A stretch of DNA of 10,883 nt. It comes from an uncultured Prevotella sp. Lineage in GTDB: Bacteria > Bacteroidota > Bacteroidia > Bacteroidales > Bacteroidaceae. Each line of letters opens with the position of its first letter. The first letter of the stretch is position 1. The notes under the pieces were generated by a model that made no database searches, had not been told where the DNA came from, and saw only the letters and a program-made list of their open reading frames with translations. The position numbers and the translations under genes are program-made. The stretch is taken from positions 1-10,883 of the forward strand of contig CAKPTK010000077.1 of the NCBI GenBank assembly GCA_934190685.1, written 5' to 3'. This document shows, one piece after another, positions 1 through 7,868 of the stretch.

Positions 1-509
1 GCATCATCCTGCGCTATTTCAACCCCATCGGAGCACATCCGTCAGCCCTTATCGGCGAGTTGCCGAACGGCGTGCCGATGAATCTCATCCCTTATGTCAC
101 CCAGACAGCCATGGGCATCCGCAAGCAGCTCAAGATTTTCGGCAACGATTACCATACTCCCGACGGCACTTGCATCCGTGACTACATCTATGTGGTGGAT
201 TTGGCCAAGGCACATGTGAAAGCAATGGAGCGTGTGCTCGACGAGGACACAGACCGTGTGGAAATCTTCAACATCGGTACCGGCAAGGGCGTCAGCACGC
301 TTGAGGTGGTGGAAGGTTTTGAGAAAGCCACCGGTGTGAAGGTCAACTGGACCTACGCTCCCCGTCGTGAAGGCGACATCGAGAAGGTGTGGGCTGATCC
401 CAAGAAAGCCAACGAGGTGCTGGGATGGAAAGCGGAAACACCGCTTGAGGACATCTTGGCCTCTGCTTGGAAATGGCAACAGAAGTTGCGTAAAGACGGA
501 ATCATGTAA
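1..509 (+). CDS. galE: UDP-glucose 4-epimerase, C-terminal part (5' end outside window)
   Basis: GalE interconverts UDP-glucose and UDP-galactose in the cytoplasm (Leloir pathway and supply of sugar nucleotides for surface glycans). The reading frame is open from base 3 (first full codon) to a TAA at 507-509, giving 168 visible residues of a protein usually about 340 long, so the NAD-binding Rossmann half and the catalytic YxxxK motif lie upstream of the window. Seen here are the RYFNPIGAHPS segment, the VPMNLIPYVTQTA stretch, the DYHTPDGTCIRDYIYVVDLA block and the C-terminal RREGDIEKVWADPKKA segment, all characteristic of bacterial GalE in the extended SDR family. A strong terminator about 95 bases downstream separates it from the SusC operon, so it is probably unrelated to that operon. 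There is no frameshift in the visible part. Another extended SDR sugar epimerase is a remote alternative. Confidence 0.95.
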   Translation, partial: IILRYFNPIGAHPSALIGELPNGVPMNLIPYVTQTAMGIRKQLKIFGNDYHTPDGTCIRDYIYVVDLAKAHVKAMERVLDEDTDRVEIFNIGTGKGVSTLEVVEGFEKATGVKVNWTYAPRREGDIEKVWADPKKANEVLGWKAETPLEDILASAWKWQQKLRKDGIM

Positions 510-555
510 TTCGATTTGCTCCGCTTTGTGCGGATGTGAAGAATTAAAATAGAGA

Positions 556-583
556 GGTTTGGCAATGCTTCGGCATCCAGACC
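556..583 (+). other. UUCG-tetraloop RNA hairpin in the galE 3' region
   Basis: The 7-base arm GGTTTGG (556-562) pairs with CCAGACC (577-583), including one G-U pair. After a two-base bulge (CA, 563-564), ATGC (565-568) pairs with GCAT (573-576) around a TTCG loop closed by C-G. The C(UUCG)G tetraloop is a known extra-stable RNA cap. A T-rich but interrupted stretch follows (about 585-605). It may be a weak first terminator or a 3'-end stabilising structure ahead of the main terminator. The pairing is read from sequence only; the function is inferred. Confidence 0.55.
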
Positions 584-603
584 GATTTTGTGTTTGTGTT
601 GTT

Positions 604-640
604 ATTATCCTCCGATGCGAATCGGGGGATAATTTTTTTT
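604..640 (+). terminator. Rho-independent terminator after galE
   Basis: A 13-base arm ATTATCCTCCGAT (604-616) pairs with ATCGGGGGATAAT (621-633), with a single G-U wobble, around a GCGA loop. It is followed at once by a run of T up to 640. This is a textbook intrinsic terminator on the + strand and should end the galE transcript, insulating it from the operon that begins about 190 bases later. Confidence 0.9.
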
Positions 641-679
641 GACGGCACTGCTGTGTTGACAAATAGTAAGAGTGAAAGA

Positions 680-699
680 CTGTTTTTAACTAAAAACAG
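680..699. repeat. AT-rich inverted repeat upstream of the operon promoter
   Basis: CTGTTTTT (680-687) and AAAAACAG (692-699) are perfect complements around AACT. The repeat lies about 60 bases upstream of the -33 element. It could be a regulator-binding dyad or a small hairpin. AT-rich repeats of this size occur fairly easily by chance in such a region, so the functional reading is weak. Confidence 0.35.
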
Positions 700-718
700 A
701 TAGAGAATGTGATAAAGT

Positions 719-730
719 AGTATATATACT
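719..730. promoter_or_regulatory. 12-bp AT-rich palindrome, possible operator
   Basis: AGTATATATACT is a perfect palindrome ending 29 bases before the -33 element of the promoter at 760-791. The wider sequence also allows AAAGTA (714-719) to pair with TACTTT (727-732). An activator or repressor dimer site is plausible at this distance, but the low complexity of the alternating TA core makes a chance origin possible. Confidence 0.35.
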
Positions 731-759
731 TTTATTAGATGTAAATAAGTCGTTGGAAA

Positions 760-791
760 TTTGCGTATTAAGTTTCTTTTGTTTAAATTTG
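760..791 (+). promoter_or_regulatory. Bacteroidota-type sigma-70 promoter of the SusC operon
   Basis: TTTG at 760-763 and TAAATTTG at 784-791 match the Bacteroidota primary-sigma consensus (-33 TTTG, -7 TAnnTTTG) with a 20-base gap, which is in the usual range. Transcription would begin near 798, giving a leader of about 30 bases before the ATG at 828. The leader is AT-rich and has no strong Shine-Dalgarno match, as is normal for this phylum. A primary-sigma promoter does not exclude additional control by an ECF sigma factor, which the STN domain of the downstream gene hints at. Confidence 0.75.
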
Positions 792-827
792 CAAGGATTT
801 TTACATATTAATTAAATTGCAGAACGA

Positions 828-3800
828 ATGCGAAAATTCTTATTAGTTTTAGCATTTCTTGTTGCATTTGTGTTCACCGGCGCTTGGGCACAAGACAAGA
901 AAATGTCGATTGTATTCGATAACGAAAGCTTGACAGAAGTATTCAAAGAACTGGAAGCGATATCTGATTATCATTTTGTCGTTGATGGAGATGTCAGCAA
1001 GTTTAAGGTGAATGGCAATCTGAAGGACGAGACCTTCTTCACGATTCTCAACTACGCCTTGACAGGAACTCCGTTTGACTATACAGTCAGTGGCAAGCAA
1101 ATCACTATCGTGGATCGCTCCGCCAAGTATCAAGGCAACAAAATCACGGGTGTGGTGTTTGATGAGGACGGCAAAGAACCTCTCATCGGCGCACAGGTGA
1201 AGCTGGAAGGAACCAAGCTTGCCACCGTGACCGACATCAATGGTAACTTCACCTTCAATGTCGCCCCACAGAAGGGACAGCATGTGTCGGTGAGCTATAT
1301 CGGCATGAAGCCCCAGACACTCGCCGCCACCAACGGCATGCGAATCGTGATGAAGTCAGATTCCAAGCAGTTGGGCGATGTGGTGGTCAACGGATTCTTC
1401 ACCCGAAAAAAGCAGACCTATACTGGTGCCGCCAAGACCGTAACGAGCGAGCAGATTCTGGAGATTGCGCCAAACAACATCATGCAGACACTTGCTACCC
1501 TCGACCCGAGTTTGAACATCACGCAGAACAACGCTGCCGGTTCCAACCCGAATGTGGTTCCCGACCTTGTCATCCGTAGCACCACTTCTCTTGCCACCAA
1601 CAACGAGGTGGGACTCAACGCTCCGCTGATTGTCATCGACGGTGTGGAACAGGATTTGGCTGCCCTCTACGATTTGGACATCCACGACATCGAGCGTGTG
1701 GACATCCTCAAGGATGCTTCCGCCACGGCACTCTATGGTGAGAATGCCGCCAATGGTGTGATTGTCATCGAGCGCAAGCGCGTGAGCCAGGCTCCTGTGC
1801 GCATTCGATATACCCTCACTCCTCAGTTCAGCTTTGCCGACTTGAGCAGTTATGATGTCTGCAACGCCGCACAGAAACTGGAGTTGGAGCGCATGGCGAA
1901 ACTCTATACTACGACAGACGGAAGTCTGGACCAAAGCTATTACGACAAGCTCGCTCTGGTGGCAAGCGGTGTGGACACCGACTGGAAGTCAAAGCCTATC
2001 CGTAACAGCTTCTCCCACGACCACTCCCTGTCCATCTCCGGCCGTGGTTCCGGTCTCGACTATAACATCAATGCCAACTACTCCAGCACCAATGGTGTGA
2101 TGAAGGACGATGGCCGTAACAAGTACGGCATGAACATCTACCTTTCTTATACTGCCATCGACAAACTGGTGCTCACGCTTCGTGCCTCCCATCAGCAGGT
2201 GAACGTGAACAATTCCAAATACGGTTCATTCTCTGACTATCTCCAGGCCAACCCATACGATTCACCTTACGATGAGTATGGCAACTTGAAGAGCAAACTG
2301 TCGTATAACCACGACAACCCGCTCTATGAGGCTTCTCTCAACAGTTTCAACAAGGAGGAGACCCGCACCCAGCAGATTTCGCTTGATGCCCGCTACAACA
2401 TCAAGCCTAACTTCTATTTCACCGCTCAGGGTGCCTACAACACCAGCCGCTCTCGTGGTGACCAGTTCATTTCTCCTGAGTCCAACCGCTATGCCTCTAC
2501 TACCGTGTTGAGTGCCAAAGGCTATTACGCCTTGAAAAACGGCAAGGACGACTCATGGAGTGCAAAACTTATTGGTAACTATATCCACAATTTCGACAAC
2601 GACGGCACCATGCTGACTCTCAACCTCGGTGGAGAGATCAAGCACGAGAACATCTCGTCGAGCACCCTCGAGGGGACAGGCTTCCTCTCGGACGATTTGG
2701 CGGACATCGCTTACGCCACCAGCTATCCTACAAGTACACGTCCTCAGGGCTCGCAAGACCTGTCTTCAAGTGTAGGTGCCTTCCTCGCAGCCAACTTCAT
2801 GTGGAAGAACCGCTATGTGGTGGATGGTTCCTATCGTCTTTCCGGTTCGTCTAAGTTCGGCAGCAACCACCGTTACGCACCATTCTGGTCAGTAGGTTTG
2901 GGCTACAACCTTCACAATGAAAACTTCATCAAGAAGCTCGGTTGGGTGAACACCTTACGTCTTCGTGGCAGTTATGGTTACACCGGAAGTGTGAAGTTCA
3001 GTGCCTATCAGGCCATGACCACCTACAACTATGATGCCTCGCTGAGCGGTTACACAGGTGTTGGCGCCATTCCTTTGGCAATGGCCAATCCCGACTTGAA
3101 ATGGCAGACCACCAAGAAATTCAATATCGGTCTTACCTCCTCATTCCTCGGCGACCGCTTGAATGTCAACTTCGACTTCTATAATGAGAAGACCTGCGAC
3201 ATGCTGATCGACATGTCCTTGCCACCATCCTCCGGCGCCACAACTGTGAAAGCCAATCTTGGCTCGCAGACCAGCAACGGTTTGGAATTCTCACTTTGGG
3301 GAAAGATCATCAAGACCAAGGATTGGGAGTGGAATCTCTCTGCCAACGGCCTTCACTCCAAGACCACAATCAACAACATCTCCGACGCCTTGAAGCGTCG
3401 CAACGAGAGCAACGCCTCCAACAATGTGTCGGCATCCCCATTGGTTCAGTATCGTGAGGGTGAGTCGCCAACCGCCATCTATGCTGTACGTTCGGCAGGC
3501 ATCGACCCCGCTACAGGTAAGGAGATTTACATCAAGAAAGATGGCAGCTACACCTACACTTACGACTCCAGTGACCAGGTGGCTTGCGGTGATACCAACC
3601 CAATACTGCAAGGAAGTCTTTCCTCACTGCTGAAATATCGTCAGTTCTCCCTGAGCGTGAACTTCTCTTACCGTTTCGGCGGCAAGATGTACAACTCCAC
3701 CCGCGCAGCCAAGGTTGAGAACATCGACCCCAAATACAATGCCGATGTGCGTGCCTTTACCGAGAGATGGCATAAGGCAGGAGACATCGTTCCCTATCTG

Positions 3801-4055
3801 GACATCTCCACCACCGGCGGCACCTCTTATTATTACACCGACCGCTTTGTGGAGCGTGACAACGAGTTGTGGCTCTCGAGCGTCTTCTTGCAGTATGACG
3901 TGCCGATGAGCTTCCTCCAGAAACTCAAGATCCAGAAGCTCTATGTGGGCGTGGGCACAGAAGACCTCTTCCGTCTCACCTCGGCTAAGTATGAGCGTGG
4001 TACCAGCTACCCATACAGTCGCAGTGTGAATATGTCGTTAAGTGTAACTTTCTAA
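828..4055 (+). CDS. SusC/RagA family TonB-linked outer-membrane transporter with STN domain
   Basis: This 1075-residue protein is a TonB-dependent beta-barrel that moves bound nutrients across the outer membrane, paired with the SusD-like lid encoded next. Domains in order: a signal peptide (about 1-21, cleavage near GAWA-Q); an STN domain (about 26-95); a carboxypeptidase-regulatory-like domain (about 106-176, with the DEDGKEPLIGAQV and TDINGNFTF segments); a TonB-box-like stretch DVVVNGFF (184-191); a plug domain (about 199-318, with PLIVIDGVEQDL, IERVDILKDASATALYG and AANGVIVI); then the 22-strand-type barrel to a C-terminal phenylalanine (MSLSVTF). The usual TTKKG after the plug is replaced by an ERKR segment. 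An in-frame TAA at 813-815 makes ATG 828 the natural start. STN-bearing SusC proteins usually signal to a FecR-like anti-sigma factor, but no such gene is in the window. The length is typical for an STN-containing SusC. The substrate cannot be read from sequence; no carbohydrate enzymes are nearby. Confidence 0.95.
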   Translation: MRKFLLVLAFLVAFVFTGAWAQDKKMSIVFDNESLTEVFKELEAISDYHFVVDGDVSKFKVNGNLKDETFFTILNYALTGTPFDYTVSGKQITIVDRSAKYQGNKITGVVFDEDGKEPLIGAQVKLEGTKLATVTDINGNFTFNVAPQKGQHVSVSYIGMKPQTLAATNGMRIVMKSDSKQLGDVVVNGFFTRKKQTYTGAAKTVTSEQILEIAPNNIMQTLATLDPSLNITQNNAAGSNPNVVPDLVIRSTTSLATNNEVGLNAPLIVIDGVEQDLAALYDLDIHDIERVDILKDASATALYGENAANGVIVIERKRVSQAPVRIRYTLTPQFSFADLSSYDVCNAAQKLELERMAKLYTTTDGSLDQSYYDKLALVASGVDTDWKSKPIRNSFSHDHSLSISGRGSGLDYNINANYSSTNGVMKDDGRNKYGMNIYLSYTAIDKLVLTLRASHQQVNVNNSKYGSFSDYLQANPYDSPYDEYGNLKSKLSYNHDNPLYEASLNSFNKEETRTQQISLDARYNIKPNFYFTAQGAYNTSRSRGDQFISPESNRYASTTVLSAKGYYALKNGKDDSWSAKLIGNYIHNFDNDGTMLTLNLGGEIKHENISSSTLEGTGFLSDDLADIAYATSYPTSTRPQGSQDLSSSVGAFLAANFMWKNRYVVDGSYRLSGSSKFGSNHRYAPFWSVGLGYNLHNENFIKKLGWVNTLRLRGSYGYTGSVKFSAYQAMTTYNYDASLSGYTGVGAIPLAMANPDLKWQTTKKFNIGLTSSFLGDRLNVNFDFYNEKTCDMLIDMSLPPSSGATTVKANLGSQTSNGLEFSLWGKIIKTKDWEWNLSANGLHSKTTINNISDALKRRNESNASNNVSASPLVQYREGESPTAIYAVRSAGIDPATGKEIYIKKDGSYTYTYDSSDQVACGDTNPILQGSLSSLLKYRQFSLSVNFSYRFGGKMYNSTRAAKVENIDPKYNADVRAFTERWHKAGDIVPYLDISTTGGTSYYYTDRFVERDNELWLSSVFLQYDVPMSFLQKLKIQKLYVGVGTEDLFRLTSAKYERGTSYPYSRSVNMSLSVTF

Positions 4056-4067
4056 ATATCAGAATCA

Positions 4068-5516
4068 ATGAATATCAGATATATATACGGCGTACTTGCC
4101 TTGGCTGGAGCCTTGACACTCACCTCGTGCAACGATTTCTTGGATGTGCGCCCTGACTCAGAAAAACTTGAAAGCGACCTGTTTTCAAAACCATCGGGAT
4201 ATGAGAGCGCCATTTATGGCGTCTACGGTTCCATGCAAAGCACCCGTCTCTACGGACGCAGCATGACTTGGGGACTGACCGACATCATGGCTCAGGACTA
4301 TGATCTCAATTCCACCACCTACCGTGACTTGGCCCGTTTCAACTATACCAATGACAATGTCCGCACGCAGTTTGCCAACCTTTGGTCAACGGCTTACACC
4401 TGCATCGGCTATGCCAACAACGTGTTGAAGAACCTTGAGGGTAAATCAGAGAAAGACCTTCCGCTCTACAATCTCTACAAGGGAGAGATGTTGGGCGTGC
4501 GTGCCTTGATTCATTTCGACCTGTTGCGTCTTTTCTGTTCTACCAACGAGGAAGCCTCGGGCATTCCCTACAGCACTTCCTATTCGCAGAAGATTAACGA
4601 GTTCCACAAAGTAGGGGAGGTGTACAACCTTATCCTCGCCGACTTGCAGGAAGCGGAAAAGTTGCTTGAAGTGGAAAAGGACGACATCAAGTATCCTCAC
4701 GACAACACAAAATACTACAAGTTCCAGAACTATCGTGAGACCCACATGAACTATTATGCGGTGCTCGCCTTGATGGCACGTGTCTATTGGATGCGTGGCG
4801 ACATGGCCAATGCCGGCAAGTATGCTTCCATGGTCATCGACAGCAAGAAGTTTCCGCTTGCCGACGTGACGGAAATCAAAGATCTCTTCGCAGGCAAACT
4901 CTCCGATAAGGAGACCCTCTTTGGCATCTATTCCACTTCTGCCAACGAGACCGCCGAAACCTATCTCTACAATTACGACACCTACAACTCCTACAATCCC
5001 TTCACCAATGCCTCCGGTAAGAACTGGAGACAACCCTACGATGCCATCTACAAGAAAGATGTAGACGCTACGGCGCAGGACTATCGTACCAATTGGTTCA
5101 AACAGGCTACAGGCTATGTACGTTGTTTGAAGGTGGTGGACTATCACACCATAGAGAAAACCACGACAACGGCTTGGGACGAGCGCATCTCGGGTATCAA
5201 TGTCATTCATGTGTCGGAGCTGTATCTCATCGCCGCAGAGGCTTTCCTTGACGCAGACTATGCACGTGCTGTCGGCTATTTCAACAGCGAGCGCAGTTCT
5301 CGAGGCTTGGCTCCTTTGGCCGACAATGTGATGCTGACCAAAGATATGATTTTCAATGAATATCACAAGGAAATGTATGGCGAAGGACAGGTGTGGTTCA
5401 ACATGAAACGCCTGAACAAGGATGTGGAGTCGAATATTTCCAACCGCACCGTTCCTGCCAGTGAGAATATCTATGTGGTGCCCATTCCACAGACTGAGTA
5501 TGATTATCGTAACTAA
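4068..5516 (+). CDS. SusD/RagB family nutrient-binding surface lipoprotein
   Basis: This 482-residue lipoprotein should act as the hinged lid over the SusC barrel and bind substrate on the cell surface. The signal peptide ends in the lipobox LTSC with the lipidated Cys at 21, followed by NDFLD, the common SusD start. Family hallmarks are visible: GEMLGVRALIHFDLLRLF (139-156), the TPR-like ALMARVYWMRGDMANAGKYA segment, VSELYLIAAEAF (382-393), EYHKEMYGEGQVWFNMKRL (431-449) and the closing PIPQTE (472-477). The gene begins 12 bases after the SusC stop and is followed after 11 bases by the next lipoprotein gene, so all are probably one transcript. The length is at the short side of the family (about 480-600), but both halves of the fold seem complete. 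The binding specificity is not evident. Confidence 0.95.
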   Translation: MNIRYIYGVLALAGALTLTSCNDFLDVRPDSEKLESDLFSKPSGYESAIYGVYGSMQSTRLYGRSMTWGLTDIMAQDYDLNSTTYRDLARFNYTNDNVRTQFANLWSTAYTCIGYANNVLKNLEGKSEKDLPLYNLYKGEMLGVRALIHFDLLRLFCSTNEEASGIPYSTSYSQKINEFHKVGEVYNLILADLQEAEKLLEVEKDDIKYPHDNTKYYKFQNYRETHMNYYAVLALMARVYWMRGDMANAGKYASMVIDSKKFPLADVTEIKDLFAGKLSDKETLFGIYSTSANETAETYLYNYDTYNSYNPFTNASGKNWRQPYDAIYKKDVDATAQDYRTNWFKQATGYVRCLKVVDYHTIEKTTTTAWDERISGINVIHVSELYLIAAEAFLDADYARAVGYFNSERSSRGLAPLADNVMLTKDMIFNEYHKEMYGEGQVWFNMKRLNKDVESNISNRTVPASENIYVVPIPQTEYDYRN

Positions 5517-5527
5517 ATACACACGCA

Positions 5528-6307
5528 ATGATGAAAACCATTAGATATACACTTCTTGCCGTAGCCTCCCTCTTGATGGCTTCTTGTGCCGAGGACGACT
5601 ATAAACTCTATGACAAGAACCAAAAAGATTCAGTGTTCTTCAACTATCTGAACAACAGCGAGGTGAACGATTCCACCCTATACTATAACTTCGGTTTCGA
5701 AATGGCGCATGAACATGAGGTGGATATTCCTGTGTCGCTCATGGGTATGCCTTCCGATCATGACCGTACAATCGACGTGTATCCTGTCGCAGATTCCACT
5801 ACGATGGTGGAAGGTGTCCACTATGAAATCGTCCGCCATGTGCTCCGTGCCAATGCCATCTCGGATACGGTGAAAGTGAAGCTCCTGCGCGACAACGACC
5901 CCAAGTTGCTGACAGACACCTTGAAGTTGCGTTTGGCCATCTCTGCCGACGGAGAACTTCGCCCTACAGGACAGAGCACATTCACAATCACTTACAGTGA
6001 TGCACGGGCTACCTCTGAACCCAGATGGTGGGCCTCCTACAAGAACCAAGCGAACATGCCGGCTTATACCTTTGAGAACGGCCAGCTTTTCTTCAAGTAT
6101 TTCTATGAGTACGGTCCCAAAGCCAACAAGGAAATCTTTGACGAGATTATTGATACTTTCGGTGACTACTTCGTGAAATGGAAAGGCCCCTACAATGGAC
6201 CTATCACCGCTTATAGTGCGTTCTTCGCCAAATACATCCTCACCCCGATGTACCGCGATACCAAGGATCAAATAGAGTGGCCTTATGGCGGTCCGCAGAT
6301 TCAATAA
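5528..6307 (+). CDS. DUF4843-type surface lipoprotein
   Basis: This 259-residue lipoprotein has no known biochemical activity. The signal peptide ends in MASC with Cys at 20 (19 if translation starts at the second of two adjacent ATGs, at 5531). The residues after it, AEDDY, are acidic and resemble the export signal that sends Bacteroidota lipoproteins to the cell surface. The body matches the DUF4843 pattern as I recall it: a DSVFF segment after the tether, an IPVSLMG strand, a HYEIV segment, a KLRLAIS strand and a PRWW motif around residues 164-167, then an aromatic-rich C-terminal part. DUF4843 proteins are usually encoded right after susC-susD and before a PKD-like lipoprotein, exactly as here. 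A role as an accessory subunit of the SusCD complex is inferred. The family call rests on pattern and context, not on a profile search. Confidence 0.8.
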   Translation: MMKTIRYTLLAVASLLMASCAEDDYKLYDKNQKDSVFFNYLNNSEVNDSTLYYNFGFEMAHEHEVDIPVSLMGMPSDHDRTIDVYPVADSTTMVEGVHYEIVRHVLRANAISDTVKVKLLRDNDPKLLTDTLKLRLAISADGELRPTGQSTFTITYSDARATSEPRWWASYKNQANMPAYTFENGQLFFKYFYEYGPKANKEIFDEIIDTFGDYFVKWKGPYNGPITAYSAFFAKYILTPMYRDTKDQIEWPYGGPQIQ

Positions 6308-6326
6308 TATTAAATAGGTAAAGACA

Positions 6327-7868
6327 ATGAAAACAAGATATATTTTCACCACATGCGTGACGGCGGCACTTCTGTCACTTTCACTCGCATCGTGTGTTGA
6401 TGATGATAGCACACTCGGCACCAAAGAGTTGCCTTCGCTCATGGTCAAAGGTGCATCCGATACGGATATGCCTACTGTCAACGTGGATTTGGGCAATGCG
6501 TGTGTGATTAATCCTGAAATATCCTATACCGGAGGTGACGAAAGCCAACTCAAATATGAATGGCAAATCGGAACCTATGTGAATGGATCGAAGGGTGAAC
6601 TGAAGAAGGTAAGCGATGAGCGGGAACTCAACTACCGATTCCTTTCGGGTGGAACCTACTATGCCCATCTTACGGTGACTGACGGGCGTGTCGGCAAGGC
6701 GGTGGACTACCGCATCAATGTGAACCGCCTCTTTGAGGAAGGTCTGTTGGTTTGTACTACCGATGCCGATGGACACGGCAACCTCACTTTCGTCAAGACC
6801 CTCACACCCGAGGACATTGCCCAGGGCAAACAGGTAGTTATCACGGAGCACAGTTTTGAGCGTATGAACGAGGGCTTGTCGGAAGACGGACTCATCGGAG
6901 CCAACTTGGTGACTGTGACCTATCCGAAGACCATTACCCGTCTTTCCATCTCCACCCAAGACCATTGCTATTTCCTGGATGCCAACAACTTCACGGTACT
7001 CACTGCCATCAATTATCAAGAGGCTATTCCTGGTTTCAAGGCTTCGTCCTATTATGCCGACGCCAACAATGGCAATCCTTATGCATATGATTTGGACAAG
7101 AAGCAGTATGAGTTTGTGGACTTGAACTATATGTTCGGTTATGTATCAGACACTTACGCCAATTTCCATCCTGCCCATATCAATGCGTGCAAGTATAAGG
7201 GATGGCAAGGACTGAACTATCAGAATTTCTATCCCGACTACGAGAATAGCCGTGTGACAGCCTATGACGCTTATCAGACCTATTATGGCCGTAGTCCCTT
7301 CGTGAATACAGGTGACAAGTTGGCTGACTATCGTTTGATTTCGGTCTATTCCGCTTTGACTCCAGATGATGCTACCTATCAGACCTATATGTACATCTTG
7401 GCACAACGGAAGTCTACTGGCGATTTGTGCCTTTGGCAGCTCTCCACGAGTTCGCTGGCCAACTTTGACTTCGGTTCTCCCCAGCAACTCACACCAACGA
7501 CAGATATGGCGATTCCCGCTCAAGGTACACAGTTTGTAGGCTCTTCTGTTTACAACCGAATGTACTATGTGTTGGACAATCGTGTCTATGTGTATCTTCC
7601 CAACACGACATCCCTCTCTTTGCCCAACAAGAGTCAGTATGTGCTGAAATATAGCGATACAGAGGAAATCACCTGCATCGATACCGATTTCGACCGGGAC
7701 GAACTCTATGTGGCAACTTACGACAGTTTCACCCGTCGTGGCAGCATCTATGTCTACGACTGCAAAGATGTGCGTACAGACAATGCCGCCAATATCCAGC
7801 CCAAGAAAGCCTACAAGAATTGCTGTGGTCGGGTGTCGTCACTGTTCTATAAAACAAGTATCCAATAA
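6327..7868 (+). CDS. PKD-like family surface lipoprotein
   Basis: This 513-residue lipoprotein carries a signal peptide ending in LASC (Cys 23) followed by VDDDS, again an acidic surface-export type sequence. Residues about 50-135 form a PKD/Ig-like region: ISYTGGDESQLKYEWQIG, the RFLSGGTYYAHLTVTDG segment and an RINVN strand are the usual PKD-like family landmarks, followed by EEGLLVCTTDADG. The remaining 350 or so residues contain repeated strand-rich segments such as RMYYVLDNRVYVYLP and DELYVATYDSFTRRGSIYVYD, which suggest a beta-propeller-like domain. The gene starts 19 bases after the DUF4843 gene and its TAA overlaps the next ATG by one base. Binding of substrate or docking onto SusCD is likely but unproven. 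Residues near the C-terminus (KNCCGR) form a Cys pair of unknown meaning. Confidence 0.85.
   Translation: MKTRYIFTTCVTAALLSLSLASCVDDDSTLGTKELPSLMVKGASDTDMPTVNVDLGNACVINPEISYTGGDESQLKYEWQIGTYVNGSKGELKKVSDERELNYRFLSGGTYYAHLTVTDGRVGKAVDYRINVNRLFEEGLLVCTTDADGHGNLTFVKTLTPEDIAQGKQVVITEHSFERMNEGLSEDGLIGANLVTVTYPKTITRLSISTQDHCYFLDANNFTVLTAINYQEAIPGFKASSYYADANNGNPYAYDLDKKQYEFVDLNYMFGYVSDTYANFHPAHINACKYKGWQGLNYQNFYPDYENSRVTAYDAYQTYYGRSPFVNTGDKLADYRLISVYSALTPDDATYQTYMYILAQRKSTGDLCLWQLSTSSLANFDFGSPQQLTPTTDMAIPAQGTQFVGSSVYNRMYYVLDNRVYVYLPNTTSLSLPNKSQYVLKYSDTEEITCIDTDFDRDELYVATYDSFTRRGSIYVYDCKDVRTDNAANIQPKKAYKNCCGRVSSLFYKTSIQ

Larger units (their letters stand above)
510..827. other. Intergenic region between galE and the SusC operon
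   Basis: This 318-base stretch has no convincing coding sequence. Its first half carries two RNA hairpins that look like 3'-end structures of the galE transcript (556-583 and 604-640). The second half (about 641-827) is very AT-rich and holds two inverted repeats (680-699 and 719-730), then a consensus Bacteroidota promoter (760-791) and a short leader before the transporter gene. The short frames crossing it have no recognisable protein features. Confidence 0.8.

Noticed and set aside
656..661. TTGACA as a classical -35 box
   Set aside because: No matching -10 box follows at 16-18 bases, and this phylum uses the TTTG/TAnnTTTG promoter type, which is found at 760-791.
42..662. Minus-strand open frame overlapping galE and its terminator
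   Set aside because: It lies opposite the conserved galE coding sequence and runs through the terminator stem, with no recognisable protein features.
4446..5528. Long minus-strand open frame (360 codons) opposite the SusD-like gene
   Set aside because: It is wholly antisense to a clear SusD family gene, has no recognisable domain or signal, and its openness follows from the codon bias of the + strand gene.
5678..6496. Minus-strand open frame (272 codons) across the DUF4843-type and PKD-like genes
   Set aside because: It spans a gene junction in antisense, shows no family features, and both + strand genes have signal peptides and good operon spacing.
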